From Burkholderiales bacterium RIFCSPHIGHO2_12_FULL_63_20 (lineage in GTDB: Bacteria; Pseudomonadota; Gammaproteobacteria; Burkholderiales; Burkholderiaceae_C): a stretch of 60,047 bases of DNA. Below, piece after piece: positions 36,159 to 46,936 of the stretch. How positions within the stretch are numbered: the first letter of the stretch is position 1; each line of letters opens with the position of its first letter. The translations under genes were made by a program, and so were the position numbers. Under the pieces are notes generated by a model. The model ran no database searches and was not told the DNA's origin. It saw nothing but the letters and a program-made list of their open reading frames with translations. Location of the stretch: assembly GCA_001770775.1 (NCBI GenBank), contig MESA01000005.1:1-60047 (forward strand), in the 5' to 3' direction.

Positions 36159-37814
36159 TCAGTCATTTCCGCTGAACGCAGTTCGGAACTTGGCCAATCC
36201 TATGCCATTGCGCTTGAACTCATCCAGCTGCTTAATGAAGCCAGCCATTGAGTCATGCACATTTGATTCAAGAAAGACTTCTATATCGTGCGTTACTTTA
36301 CTCACGTCTATGGCCTCGGCCACCTCGCATGATCGCTGCATGCGTAACGATTGGTCTGCCAGATCTGAGATGCCCGTAGCTTTCGCCATCTGCCCGAGAC
36401 TTTCACGACGTACGCGCGCCGCCTTGGCTGGATCGAAATCATGAGCCATCGGGTCGCCCTGCCCCAGCTGTGCTAAACACTGGATCAAGTTAGCCTGGGT
36501 TCGGCGCAGATAATCTTGGTGCTCGGGTGAGGCTTGTCTAAACAAGGGTCTCGATTCGAATTTATGCCTGTACTTGAAACGGTAGCTAAAGTACAGGGCC
36601 ATATGGCGGCGTAATAGCTGCTCTACGGGCGCAGCGCCAGCCTGGGCACCTTTCAGGTAAGCGTTGAACTGGCGGATGGTGTCCGCATGAGGCTCAAGCG
36701 CACTCTGATCATCTGGGCTCAAGGCCGACAACGGGAGCAGGGGAACGCCGCTGAGTCGCGCTTCCTGATACATGCTGGCACCGGGGATGACGCTGAACAT
36801 CTGGCGGTAGCCAGGAGAAATACCCAAATCACCCGGCGCATAGCCTCCTCCCACATCGGAGTGCGCGCCGGGATACATCACCTCTTTCGCGTTGCCGGGA
36901 TACGCTGCCTTGACTCGGACCGAGTCTAGTGGGAAGCAGGCACGAACCTCATGCCCGGCCACAAAGTGAACGCAGCGCTCTACCGCAGGGTGAATTTCCA
37001 AGTTATCGTCCGCCCAGGATTGATGGCCGCGAAGCACGCCGTCATCGAACAAGTTGGCTAACCCGACAGAAGCAACCGTATCGAAGATGCCAAGAAAGCT
37101 GAGGCGTATTGGGATACCAGCAAAAGTCCAACCACCGCCCTGTTGCTTGCAAACCTCAAACAGCCAATTGCAAAAAGCGCGCGACTCGGCTGCTCCACGG
37201 GAAAACCCAAAAACAGATACATTGATCTGCTCCACTACTGGCTTGGCACCAGCCAAGGCTGCCTGCAACTTGTCCTGCCATGTACGCAAGGCCACCCGGC
37301 GCATACCGCCCGGATTGGCAATACCGGCCAAATTGTTGACGATAGTTTTATCTTGCCCAGGCTGTATCAAAGGTGCGGCATACACATAACGATGCACCGA
37401 ATTAATCAGTTGCAATAAGCCCCAAACGATGCGATGCTCACCCTTTTCGGCCATAGCAGCCCCCCCGGGCCACCAACCGTCTGGATGGTTGGTGTCACCA
37501 ATCTGTGGAAAAGGGGTACCTACGCCAGGAATATAGTGACGAAAATATCCGGTAGATGGCGAGTCTTGGTAAGACTGGAAGAGCTTCACGACATTGCTGT
37601 GTTTGCGCTTTTCCAGGGGCAGATCGTCATAGTCCAGTTGTTTGTTGTTGCCGGTACCATCGAAGAACAGGCCAACATGCACCTGCCCGCTGCAACTAGG
37701 CTTGCGGTCCTTAGGCTGGATGCAGGATAAAGCCTTCAGTCGCTGCAAGCTTTCACGGGGTGAGAGATGACGATAACCACCGTGAGGGAATGGGTTGGGC
37801 GAGACGGTGCTCAT
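36159..37814 (-). CDS. Tle1-type T6SS phospholipase effector (DUF2235)
   Basis: A 551-residue lipase of the DUF2235/Tle1 family, antibacterial effectors delivered by type VI secretion that attack phospholipids. The catalytic triad is visible: Ser205 in GFSRGAA, Asp245 in GIFDTVASVG and His318 in PGAHSDVGGGY; VGLFFDGTGNN near residue 47 is the usual N-terminal family block. A C-terminal region (about 340-551) is variable and helical. No signal peptide, as expected for a T6SS cargo. It is last in the order vgrG, DUF4123, DUF3304, this gene, and overlaps the DUF3304 gene by 4 bases. GC is clearly lower than in flanking genes, with many A/T-ending codons, a sign of transfer. Confidence 0.88.
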   Translation of the reverse strand: MSTVSPNPFPHGGYRHLSPRESLQRLKALSCIQPKDRKPSCSGQVHVGLFFDGTGNNKQLDYDDLPLEKRKHSNVVKLFQSYQDSPSTGYFRHYIPGVGTPFPQIGDTNHPDGWWPGGAAMAEKGEHRIVWGLLQLINSVHRYVYAAPLIQPGQDKTIVNNLAGIANPGGMRRVALRTWQDKLQAALAGAKPVVEQINVSVFGFSRGAAESRAFCNWLFEVCKQQGGGWTFAGIPIRLSFLGIFDTVASVGLANLFDDGVLRGHQSWADDNLEIHPAVERCVHFVAGHEVRACFPLDSVRVKAAYPGNAKEVMYPGAHSDVGGGYAPGDLGISPGYRQMFSVIPGASMYQEARLSGVPLLPLSALSPDDQSALEPHADTIRQFNAYLKGAQAGAAPVEQLLRRHMALYFSYRFKYRHKFESRPLFRQASPEHQDYLRRTQANLIQCLAQLGQGDPMAHDFDPAKAARVRRESLGQMAKATGISDLADQSLRMQRSCEVAEAIDVSKVTHDIEVFLESNVHDSMAGFIKQLDEFKRNGIGLAKFRTAFSGND

Positions 37815-38347
37815 AGCTGGGCGGGTCGCTGTTGAGGGTAGCGAGGCAGATAGTCTTTGTGCTCAGGGTAGATGAAGCTCACCTTCACCTGAACCTTATC
37901 GCCAGGCAAGAAGTGCACGTCGAAATGGCTCAGATCTCTGTCTGTGTATTCAGGAACAGGCACTGTTTGCTCGACCCACCCCCCCTCAATCAGCACGCGT
38001 CCACCGTTCTGGATAACGTATTTGCCCTGGGCATCTTTCAGCCAGTGACCCTGCTTGCGCCATTTCACTGTCACCATGAGGTTAGGGCGCCAGCGCTTGG
38101 GCATGGTCACACAACAGACCTCGCCTCCGCCTCCGCCCAGAGGCGGCACGTTGAGAACCCCCCCCTCGCCATTGATTAAAAAGGTTGGCACCCATGCATC
38201 GGTGTGGTTCACACCCAAATAGGGCAAGGCCTTGGTCTCTTCTTGAAAACAAGAAGTCAACACCACACTCAGTGGCAGAACGACCAAACTGGGCCACATC
38301 CATGCAGTGATGTAACGCCACCAGCGTGAAGTTTTAACGCGGTTCAT
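37811..38347 (-). CDS. DUF3304 lipoprotein, probable immunity protein
   Basis: A 178-residue lipoprotein. The N-terminal region has a hydrophobic segment ending in lipobox LTSC, Cys33. The mature part contains YLGVNHTDAWVPTFLING, a Gly-rich GGGGGEVCCVTMPKRWRP and HFDVHFLPGDKVQVKVSFIYPEH, which I recognise as DUF3304. Genes of this family often lie beside Tle-type lipase effectors. A membrane-anchored protein facing the periplasm, where Tle enzymes act, is what an immunity protein should look like, so that role is inferred. It overlaps both neighbours by 4 bases (ATGA), ensuring matched synthesis. The start is the ATG at 38347. Low GC. Confidence 0.82.
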   Translation of the reverse strand: MNRVKTSRWWRYITAWMWPSLVVLPLSVVLTSCFQEETKALPYLGVNHTDAWVPTFLINGEGGVLNVPPLGGGGGEVCCVTMPKRWRPNLMVTVKWRKQGHWLKDAQGKYVIQNGGRVLIEGGWVEQTVPVPEYTDRDLSHFDVHFLPGDKVQVKVSFIYPEHKDYLPRYPQQRPAQL

Positions 38348-39252
38348 GGAGCAGAGACCTCGTCTACCGGAAGTAATTCGGTCAATATGTCTGCAAGTGA
38401 CGTCTGCCCGGGCTGATGACTGCACAACAAGCCGGTCAGCTTGGAGTCAGCTAACACCGCGCCTTCGGTCAGGCAGGTCGCGGCCGCCAAAGCAAGTTGG
38501 TCCCCCGCAGCATCTATGCCATGTTGAGATGCGAAATCACAAGCCTTTTGTACCCATGAATAAACCTTCGCCTGCTCGACACCGACCGGCAGGACATCAG
38601 GGATCTGTTCAAACAGCATGTTGATCAATACATCAGGTTGTGCAGCGTCAAGCAACGATGCCAGTTCTTTATCCTCAAGTCGCAAGGGTCCAAGATGCAC
38701 AGGTTCTTCTGAACAGTGTGAGGATACGGATCCCATCTTCAAGGCCTGCAGATCGCCAAAACGATCTACCGTGAACCACGCAAGTAGGGGTTTGGCAATC
38801 CGCCCCCAATTGTGAGCATGCAGTACATCTGGCAGGAACGAGAGAACTCGCGTATCTGCCCAGCGCAATAGAAAGCGCTGCCCGTCCTCAGTGTGTGCCC
38901 ACTTGACGTCCTGCCATGAGGCCGCCAAATCATGAATATCCAAGCTACTCTGAACAAAACTGAGCATGGGGCGTCCCTGACAATACCGCAATAGACTTGC
39001 GATTTCGTGTGTCAAAGCCTCACTGGTGCTTGAGCTCATCTGCAACAGAGTTGGTGAAACGGCATCAATGCCATCACTTCCTTTGTATAAGGCCTCGCTG
39101 GCGTGGGGCCAGCGTAAGGTTTTCTTGCGATCATGATCAAAGGCTCTGTCGAGAAGCGCAAACCATCGCCCATTTGATGCACTGGCTTGTATCCGGACAA
39201 TGGCTTGAGAGTGCAGCGCAGACGTATGGAGCTTGTTCACAGCTAAATACAT
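38344..39252 (-). CDS. DUF4123 adaptor/chaperone for T6SS effector loading
   Basis: A 302-residue DUF4123 (Tap/TEC) protein. The domain covers about residues 20-160: RWFALLDRAFD, then RPMLSFVQSSLDIHDLAASWQDVK and the hallmark RFLLRWADTRVLSFLPDVL (each shown only in part of its length elsewhere). Such proteins bind the C-terminus of VgrG and an effector and mount the effector on the spike. The C-terminal half is helical and may bind the lipase. It begins 9 bases after the vgrG stop and overlaps the DUF3304 gene by 4. GC is lower than in vgrG. Confidence 0.87.
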   Translation of the reverse strand: MYLAVNKLHTSALHSQAIVRIQASASNGRWFALLDRAFDHDRKKTLRWPHASEALYKGSDGIDAVSPTLLQMSSSTSEALTHEIASLLRYCQGRPMLSFVQSSLDIHDLAASWQDVKWAHTEDGQRFLLRWADTRVLSFLPDVLHAHNWGRIAKPLLAWFTVDRFGDLQALKMGSVSSHCSEEPVHLGPLRLEDKELASLLDAAQPDVLINMLFEQIPDVLPVGVEQAKVYSWVQKACDFASQHGIDAAGDQLALAAATCLTEGAVLADSKLTGLLCSHQPGQTSLADILTELLPVDEVSAP

Positions 39253-39261
39253 TTAATTTCC

Positions 39262-42200
39262 TCAGACTGCGGCCAAAGGAGAGCCTGCTTTCAATGCCTT
39301 GAGCAGACAAGGTATGCAAATGCTTTCCAAGTGAGGGAGTTGAGGCATCGCCCAAGACATCCTCCCAGGCCCCACCATCGCTTTCTTCCCAGCCTTCACC
39401 GTGATCTTCCCCGGACACTGCGCCGTGAACTGCCCACCTTCAATGGTGATGCTCGCGCCACCCGACACCGCCAGCACGACCCTCTTGGCGGCGGCAATGT
39501 TGACCACCCCACTGGCCGTCTTCAACTCCAGCGTTTGCTTGGCCGCCACCTGCGCAGGCCCGGCCTGCGCCTGCAGGTCAATCGGGCCTTGCGCGGCGAT
39601 CATCGTCAGCCCCTTGCCGGCTGCATCGCCACCCGGCTGAATCGCCCCGGCCAGCACGCCAATGGCCTGCCCGGTCTGAACCCGCGCCTGCCCCCCTACC
39701 GCCCAGTGCGTGTCTTGCCCACTGGCGATCTGGGTGGTGTCGCCGCTGCTCAGGTGCAGGTCTTGCCCGGCGGTCAAACCAATGCCGGCCTTCCCAACAA
39801 GCGCAATGTCCGGGTCGGCGCTGTGAGGCACCTTGTCGGCACCTCCTTGTGTGAGCTTGGCGGCCGCATCGGCCTGGGCGTTGGGCAAGCTGGTGTGGCT
39901 GACCATGCCGCTCAGACTCTTGGTCAAGGCTGCCGCGGGGGCCGCCTGATCGTCCAGGGCGCTTTGGCCAGCTTGCTGGCTGCCCACCGCCGTGGCCACG
40001 CCGACGGTCTGGTGCGTGGTGGCCGCCTGGTGAAAGGTCTGGCTCAGTTGCTGAGCTTGTTTGGCCAGCGCCATGCCGGGCGCGTTGTCCCCGGCGGGTT
40101 CGGGCGTTTGGCCCAGTCCGTTGCGCAGGCCAAAGGTGGTGAGCATCACCCCACGCGCGGCGCGCAGGCCACCCCAGGCATCGGTGCGCAGCTCAAAGCC
40201 CTGGCCCCGGAAGCTGCCGCGGTGGTTGTCGGCCTGGTGTAGCAGGTGCCCCATTTGCAGCCAAGTTTGGTGCTGGGTGCTGTGCAGCTGGGTGCGCAGT
40301 TGCTCGGGCGTGTCGTCGAGCACGAGCTGGTTGTGGCCGTTGCCCCCAAATTCCTTGCTCTTGACACCACTGAGTGCCGCGGCGTTCGCCTGACCTGGGC
40401 TGCCGGGGCTGGCAGCACCGGGGGCCGCACCATGCCAAGCCGGGCTGTGGCCACCGCTGCCGCTGTTGACCTGGTTCATCTGGCTGCTGGGGCAGTGGTC
40501 GGTGGACTCGGCCAGGGCGGCCGTGTCTGAGGCTGCGGCAGCACCGCCCGGAGTGGCCGCCACACCCGACTCCCCCCGACCGTTGTAGAGACTGGCGATG
40601 ACCAGGGGGCGGTCGATGTCGTTGCCCAGAAAGCCCACCAGCACTTCCTGCCCGATGCGGGGGATGAACTGGTGGCCGCCGCCTGCCGTGGCGGCACGCT
40701 GCATCACGCGCACCCAGCAGCTGTGGTCGCTGTTGGCGCGCTGCGGGGCAAAGGGGTTGGCTTGCCAGTGAAACTTCACCTTGATGCGGCCCAGGGCATC
40801 GGTATGGAGTTCGTCGGCCCCTTGGGGACTGGTTTGACCTTGGGGGCCCACCACGATGGCGGTTTGAGGGCCCAGCGCCGTCGGGCGCGGACGTGGCCGG
40901 GCCCGGGTGTCGTCGAGCAGCACGGGGCGCCAGGGCACCTTGCGGCGCAGCGCCTCGAACTGGCAGGCGTAGCCCGTGCGTTGGGCACGCTCGCGCAAGG
41001 CGTCGGTGTCGGCCACCGCCTCGCCCACATCTCCAGCCGACGAGACCCGTATGTCGTCTGGCACGGGCAACTCGGCATCGCCGAGGCTGCGGGCAATCGC
41101 CTCGCTCAGGTCCTTGGGCAGGTTGTTGATGCCCAGGGCGTGCACGCGGGTGAAGAAGAAATCCTTGTCACCCTCTGCTTGACCGAACTGCGCCAGGGGA
41201 TCGAGGGTGGACTGGGTGACGGTGGCCCAGGTGCCTGCCCGCAGGGTGCGCACGGTGCCACGGCCCAGCCAGCGCTTGTAGCGGGCCTCCAGCGCTTCTT
41301 GCAGGCGGGTGGCGGCGAACTGGGCTTCGGCGCTGTTGCCCCAGATGAAGTCGCCGCTGGGGTCGTAGCTGCTCAGCCAGCTCTGCAGGCTGCTGGCTTC
41401 GGTCCCGCCCCAGTGGTGCGCCGTGGGCACCTCCGCGCTGATGGCGGCGTTGGCCTTGTAGTCCCAGCCTTGCACCACGGTGGCGGTGGGGCCCAGCGCG
41501 CGCAGCGCCGCCAGGGCCTGGATGCTGTCTTGTGCCTCCTGGCTGCTGCTGCCGTGGAAGCGGATGCCATGCCCGCCCAGGCTGCTTTGGCTGGTGGGGT
41601 CTTGCGGTTGGCGGCTGCTGTCCACGAAGAAGACCACGCGGTGGCCGCCCGGCGCCGCCTCGTCTTCTTCCACCCGCCAGCCAATGCCTTCTTCGGCCAA
41701 CAGGCGTTGAACAAAAGCCAGATCGGTTTCGCGGTACTGCACGCAGTAGCTGCGCCGACCACCGTTGCGAGCAGACAGGCCCTGGGCAACGTAGGTAGGC
41801 ACGTCCTCGTCCCAGTGCCAGGCAGCGATGCCAGCGTGGTCGGCGAACACGTCTTCGACGATCTCGATCACGCTCTTGTCTTGCCAGACGCGGCTTTGCA
41901 GACTGTGGCCGAGCAGAGCGATCCAGGGGCGCACCAACAAGGCTTTGCGGGCTAGGCCGCCGTCGCTTTGCAGGGACCAGGCCTCGGTGACGTAGCCACT
42001 GCGGTGTGCCTGGCTGCCGTCGGCCAGCGTGGTCAGCAGGGTAACGGGACGGGCGTACAGCTGCTTGAGCTCGACATGGGCGTCGAGCACCAGCGTGTTG
42101 ACGTAGAGGGAAAAGGGCTCGGAGACGGCGTCGTGGAGCACGAAGCTCTCGACCATCAGGTCGGCGGGCAGCGCACGTTCACGGCTGGCCGATGTGAGAC

Positions 42201-42324
42201 GGTAGAGACGGGTGTCGGTGTGCCAGGCTGCCACCAGCGCGCGCCACAGCGGCGCAGCAGAAGAGGGCAATGGCGGCAGCCCCGGCATGCCGGCCAGTTG
42301 ACCGGGTCGGCCCGACAAAATCAT
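39262..42324 (-). CDS. vgrG: T6SS spike protein VgrG with DUF2345 extension
   Basis: A 1,020-residue spike protein. Order: gp27-like region (about 40-400, with DLAFVQRLLAEEGIGWRVEED near 205); gp5 OB-fold region (about 480-600: TAIVVGPQGQ, DALGRIKVKFHW, HSCWVRVMQ, RIGQEVLVGFLGNDIDRP); a Gly/Ala/Ser linker; the VgrG-specific GGNGHNQLVLDDTPEQ near 660; DUF2345 (about 835-985); and a short tail with LPHLESICIPCLLKAL. It trimerises at the tip of the Hcp tube and carries effectors. There is no fused toxin domain, consistent with the separate lipase. GC is high, like the chromosome, unlike the three genes after it. No other T6SS structural gene is in the window. Confidence 0.94.
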   Translation of the reverse strand: MILSGRPGQLAGMPGLPPLPSSAAPLWRALVAAWHTDTRLYRLTSASRERALPADLMVESFVLHDAVSEPFSLYVNTLVLDAHVELKQLYARPVTLLTTLADGSQAHRSGYVTEAWSLQSDGGLARKALLVRPWIALLGHSLQSRVWQDKSVIEIVEDVFADHAGIAAWHWDEDVPTYVAQGLSARNGGRRSYCVQYRETDLAFVQRLLAEEGIGWRVEEDEAAPGGHRVVFFVDSSRQPQDPTSQSSLGGHGIRFHGSSSQEAQDSIQALAALRALGPTATVVQGWDYKANAAISAEVPTAHHWGGTEASSLQSWLSSYDPSGDFIWGNSAEAQFAATRLQEALEARYKRWLGRGTVRTLRAGTWATVTQSTLDPLAQFGQAEGDKDFFFTRVHALGINNLPKDLSEAIARSLGDAELPVPDDIRVSSAGDVGEAVADTDALRERAQRTGYACQFEALRRKVPWRPVLLDDTRARPRPRPTALGPQTAIVVGPQGQTSPQGADELHTDALGRIKVKFHWQANPFAPQRANSDHSCWVRVMQRAATAGGGHQFIPRIGQEVLVGFLGNDIDRPLVIASLYNGRGESGVAATPGGAAAASDTAALAESTDHCPSSQMNQVNSGSGGHSPAWHGAAPGAASPGSPGQANAAALSGVKSKEFGGNGHNQLVLDDTPEQLRTQLHSTQHQTWLQMGHLLHQADNHRGSFRGQGFELRTDAWGGLRAARGVMLTTFGLRNGLGQTPEPAGDNAPGMALAKQAQQLSQTFHQAATTHQTVGVATAVGSQQAGQSALDDQAAPAAALTKSLSGMVSHTSLPNAQADAAAKLTQGGADKVPHSADPDIALVGKAGIGLTAGQDLHLSSGDTTQIASGQDTHWAVGGQARVQTGQAIGVLAGAIQPGGDAAGKGLTMIAAQGPIDLQAQAGPAQVAAKQTLELKTASGVVNIAAAKRVVLAVSGGASITIEGGQFTAQCPGKITVKAGKKAMVGPGRMSWAMPQLPHLESICIPCLLKALKAGSPLAAV

Positions 42325-42426
42325 GGTGTCCCTGGATGAAATTCGTTTGCCAGGGAGTCTAGGAGGTGAGGCTGCGCGGGGACGCCCCCCTGAAGGGGTG
42401 AATGTGCAACGGGCCGTAACGCCGCG

Positions 42427-43515
42427 TCAGCCTCCGGGCACGGCGTGCCAGGGGTGCGCGCCGGCGTCGCCCGCAAACAGCGGGTGGTCCTCGGCCTCGG
42501 CCAGGGTGAGCACCGGGGTCACGCAGGCATCGGCTTCGGCGAAGCGCGCGGCCCACACCGCCAGGGGCTGAGACGCCACCAGCGCAGCGACTTCATCGCG
42601 CAGCGCCAAGGCGTCCGGGGTGCCAGGCAGGGCACCCCGCTGCCAGTGTCGGTCGGTCCAGTCCGCGCGCCCGAACACCTCGCAGGCGGCACGCCAGAAC
42701 TTGTGCTCCAGCGCCCCCACGGCGAGGTGACGGTCGTCGGCCGTGCGGTACAAGCTGTAGCAAGGCAGACCGCCGTTGAGCATGTCTTCGCCAGCGCCAG
42801 GACGGTGCCCCAGCATGGGCGCCAGCAAGGCTGCGGTGGAGCGGGGCATGACCAGATGCGCGTGCAGGCCGTGCGTCATGCTGACGTCGATGTGGCGGCC
42901 CTGACCGGTGCGCTGTGCCGCGAACACCGCGGCCAGGATGGCGATGGTGGCCATGGCGCTGCCGCCGGCCAGGTCACCCCACTGCACATTGGACTGGGCC
43001 AGGGTGCCGTCGGGCGCGCGCATCTGATCGAGCGCGCCTGACAGCGCCATGAAGTTGAGGTCGTGTCCGGCCTTGTTCGCCCAGGGGCCACTCTGGCCAT
43101 AGCCGGTGATGGACACCATGACCAGACGCGGGTTGCGTGCGTGCAGCGTGGCCGCGTCCAACCCCATGGCAGCGAGGACACCGGGGCGGAAGCTGTCGAC
43201 CATCACGTCGGCGGTGGACAGCCAGTCGCGCAGTTGCGCCAGGTCATCGGCCTGCCGAAAATCGATGTGGCGACAGGTCTTGCCGTGGTTCAGCTTGTCG
43301 AACAGCGACCCCAGGGCCCGCGCAGGGTCGCCCTCCGGCGGCTCGACCTTGAGGAGGTCGGCCCCCAGGTCGGCCAGCATGCGGGTGCTGAAGGGCCCCG
43401 GCAGGTTGCGCGTGAGATCGATCACGCGCAAGCCGCTCAGCAGCCCGCTCAAGCCCGTGTCCACGGGGCCGGTGGGCGCGGCCCCGCCCGCCGCTGCGGA
43501 ATGGGCGGTCGTCAC
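42427..43515 (-). CDS. CaiB/BaiF-type CoA transferase or racemase (class III)
   Basis: A 362-residue class III CoA transferase family member, which moves CoA between acids or, in the AMACR branch, epimerises 2-methylacyl-CoA. It has VIDLTRNLPGPFSTRMLADLGADLLKVEPP (residues 30-59) and the catalytic Asp in GHDLNFMALSGALD near residue 152; HIDVSMTHGL follows. LTRNLPGPF and the roughly 360-residue length favour the alpha-methylacyl-CoA racemase-like branch. The start is a GTG at 43515 that overlaps the upstream stop (GTGA), so it is translationally coupled to the FadB-type gene. Last gene of the operon. Confidence 0.9.
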   Translation of the reverse strand: MTTAHSAAAGGAAPTGPVDTGLSGLLSGLRVIDLTRNLPGPFSTRMLADLGADLLKVEPPEGDPARALGSLFDKLNHGKTCRHIDFRQADDLAQLRDWLSTADVMVDSFRPGVLAAMGLDAATLHARNPRLVMVSITGYGQSGPWANKAGHDLNFMALSGALDQMRAPDGTLAQSNVQWGDLAGGSAMATIAILAAVFAAQRTGQGRHIDVSMTHGLHAHLVMPRSTAALLAPMLGHRPGAGEDMLNGGLPCYSLYRTADDRHLAVGALEHKFWRAACEVFGRADWTDRHWQRGALPGTPDALALRDEVAALVASQPLAVWAARFAEADACVTPVLTLAEAEDHPLFAGDAGAHPWHAVPGG

Positions 43516-45671
43516 GCCACGTCCTCGAACCGACCGCCCTCTTGCGCCATCTTCACCACGATGGCGGCAGGCTCGAAGCGAGCGCCATGGCGCTGTGCCA
43601 GTTCACGCGAGCGCGTGACGAAGGCCTGCGCGCCCATCGCGTTGATGAACTGCAGCGCGCCGCCCTGGTGGGGCGCAAAGCCCCAGCCAAAGATGGAGCC
43701 GATGTTGGTGTCGGACACCGAACGCACGACCTTCTCTTCATAGCAACGCGCGGCCTCGTTGGCCTGGATGAACATCAGGCGGTCGATGATGTCTTGCTGG
43801 CTGGGCTGCTCGGGCTTCGGGGGATAGATCTCCAGCAGGCCGGGCCACAGGGTCTTGTCCTTGCCCTGGTAGTCGTACAGGCCCTGGCCGCTCTTCTTGC
43901 CGACGCGACCGCGCACGCCACACACCTCCTGCAGCACAGCCTCGCCAGGGTGGGCCGGGTAGTCGATGCCTTCGGCGGCCAGGTCTTTGCGGGTCTGGGC
44001 CGAGATGTGCAGCGACAGGCTGAGCGACACCTCGTCTTGCAATGCCAGCGGCGGCATGGGCATGCCGGCCTTCAGACCTGCGACCTCGACAGAACGCGGG
44101 TGCACGCCCTCGGCCACCATCGCCAATCCTTCCATCACATAGGTGGCGAACACGCGCGAGGTGTAGAAACCGCGCTTGTCGTTGACCACGATGGGCGTCT
44201 TGCCGATCTGCAGCACGTAGTCAAAGCCACGCGCCAGGGTCTCGTCCGACGTCTCGGCACCGACGATGATTTCCACCAGCGGCATCTTGTCGACCGGCGA
44301 GAAGAAGTGCAGACCAATGAAGTTGGCGGGCCGCACGCTGGCCTTGGCCAGACCCGTGATGGGCAGGGTGGAGGTGTTGGACGCGAACACCGCATCGGCG
44401 GCGATGACGGCTTCGGTCTTTTGCGTGCAGGCGGCTTTGATGTCGCGGTCCTCGAACACGGCTTCGATCACGAGGTCGCAGCCCTTGAGGTCGTCGTACG
44501 AGGTGGTGGTCTGGATGCGGGCCAGCAGCGCGTCACGCTTCTCGGCGGTGCTGCGACCGCGCGAGATGGCCTTGTCCAGGATGCCTTGCGAGTAGGCCTT
44601 GCCCTTGTCGGCGTTCTCTTGCGTCGTATCCAGCAGCACGACGTCGATGCCGACCTTGGCCGAGACATACGCGATGCCCGCGCCCATCATGCCGGCACCC
44701 AAGATGCCGACCTTCTTGACTTGGGACGCGGCTGGACCCTTGGGACGCGACTGGCCCTTCTTGATCGCGTTGAGCTGGTGCCACAGCGTGCCGATCATGT
44801 TCTTCGAGACCTGCGAGACGACGCAAGCGGCGAAGTAGCGCGACTCGATCTGCGAGCCGGCATCGAAGTCCAGCAGGCAGCCCTCGAACAGGCAGCTCAT
44901 GATGTGGGTGAGCGCGGGGTAGTTGCCGTGCGCCTTGGCGTTGGCCATCGACGGGGCAATGGCCAGCACCTGCACCACGGCCGGGCTCTTGCTGTCGCCC
45001 CCGGGGATGCGAAAGCCCTTGGTGTCCCACGGTGCGGCGGCCTTGGGGTTGGCCAGGCACCAGGCCTTGGCCTTGGCGATGAGCTCATCGCGTGAGCCAG
45101 CCAGATCGGTGACCAGGCCCATCTCCTTGGCCTTGGCGGCCGTCAGCTCCTTGCCCTGGGTGATGAGCTCGAAGCTCTTCTGGATGCCGATCAGGCGCGG
45201 CACCCGTTGCGTGCCCCCGCCGCCGGGCAGCAGGCCCAGCTTCACTTCGGGCAGGCCGAGCTTGAGCTTGGGGTCATCGAGCGCAATGCGGGCGTGGCAG
45301 GCCAGGGCCAGCTCCAGGCCACCGCCCAGGGCGGTGCCATTGAGCGCGGCAACGACCGGCTTGCCGCACTTTTCCATGCGGCGCAGCATGCCCTTGAGGG
45401 TTTCGCACAGCGTGTAAGCCTCTTCGGCCGAGGTGATCTGCGTGAGCTGGTCGATGTCGGCGCCCACGATGAAGGTGGCCTTGCCCGAGGTGATGACCAG
45501 GCCCTTGAGGGTGGCATCGGTTTCCAGACGGGTGACGAGTTCGGCAAACGGAGCGGTCAGCGTCGGGTTCAGCACGTTCATGGCCCGGCCGGGCATGTCG
45601 ATGGTGACCAGGCCGATGCCGTCGGCGTCGATCTCGAAGGTGAAGGCTTGGGATGTGGTGGATGCGGTCAT
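43512..45671 (-). CDS. Fused enoyl-CoA hydratase / 3-hydroxyacyl-CoA dehydrogenase
   Basis: A 719-residue bifunctional beta-oxidation enzyme of the FadB/FadJ type. The crotonase part (1-190) has [22 protein letters not shown], with one catalytic Glu in GGGLELAL and the other in [19 protein letters not shown]. The dehydrogenase part (about 320-700) has the Rossmann motif [34 protein letters not shown] with the catalytic His, and the C-terminal domain. It hydrates enoyl-CoA and oxidises the alcohol with NAD+. The start is the ATG at 45671 (MTASTTSQ). The thiolase lies 17 bases upstream. Confidence 0.94.
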   Translation of the reverse strand: MTASTTSQAFTFEIDADGIGLVTIDMPGRAMNVLNPTLTAPFAELVTRLETDATLKGLVITSGKATFIVGADIDQLTQITSAEEAYTLCETLKGMLRRMEKCGKPVVAALNGTALGGGLELALACHARIALDDPKLKLGLPEVKLGLLPGGGGTQRVPRLIGIQKSFELITQGKELTAAKAKEMGLVTDLAGSRDELIAKAKAWCLANPKAAAPWDTKGFRIPGGDSKSPAVVQVLAIAPSMANAKAHGNYPALTHIMSCLFEGCLLDFDAGSQIESRYFAACVVSQVSKNMIGTLWHQLNAIKKGQSRPKGPAASQVKKVGILGAGMMGAGIAYVSAKVGIDVVLLDTTQENADKGKAYSQGILDKAISRGRSTAEKRDALLARIQTTTSYDDLKGCDLVIEAVFEDRDIKAACTQKTEAVIAADAVFASNTSTLPITGLAKASVRPANFIGLHFFSPVDKMPLVEIIVGAETSDETLARGFDYVLQIGKTPIVVNDKRGFYTSRVFATYVMEGLAMVAEGVHPRSVEVAGLKAGMPMPPLALQDEVSLSLSLHISAQTRKDLAAEGIDYPAHPGEAVLQEVCGVRGRVGKKSGQGLYDYQGKDKTLWPGLLEIYPPKPEQPSQQDIIDRLMFIQANEAARCYEEKVVRSVSDTNIGSIFGWGFAPHQGGALQFINAMGAQAFVTRSRELAQRHGARFEPAAIVVKMAQEGGRFEDVA

Positions 45672-45688
45672 GGTGTGGGGCCTCCCGA

Positions 45689-46894
<1,206 letters not shown>

Positions 46895-46936
46895 GAATGG
46901 TTCCTTAGAAGATGGCGGAATGGCGCGAGCGTCAGA

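Noticed and set aside
36030..39260. Phage or transposon origin of the low-GC segment
   Set aside because: No integrase, transposase, tRNA or flanking direct repeat is visible; the gene content is typical of T6SS cargo.
39262..42324. A toxin domain fused to the VgrG C-terminus
   Set aside because: After DUF2345 only about 35 residues remain, with no recognisable catalytic motif; the separate lipase gene supplies the activity.
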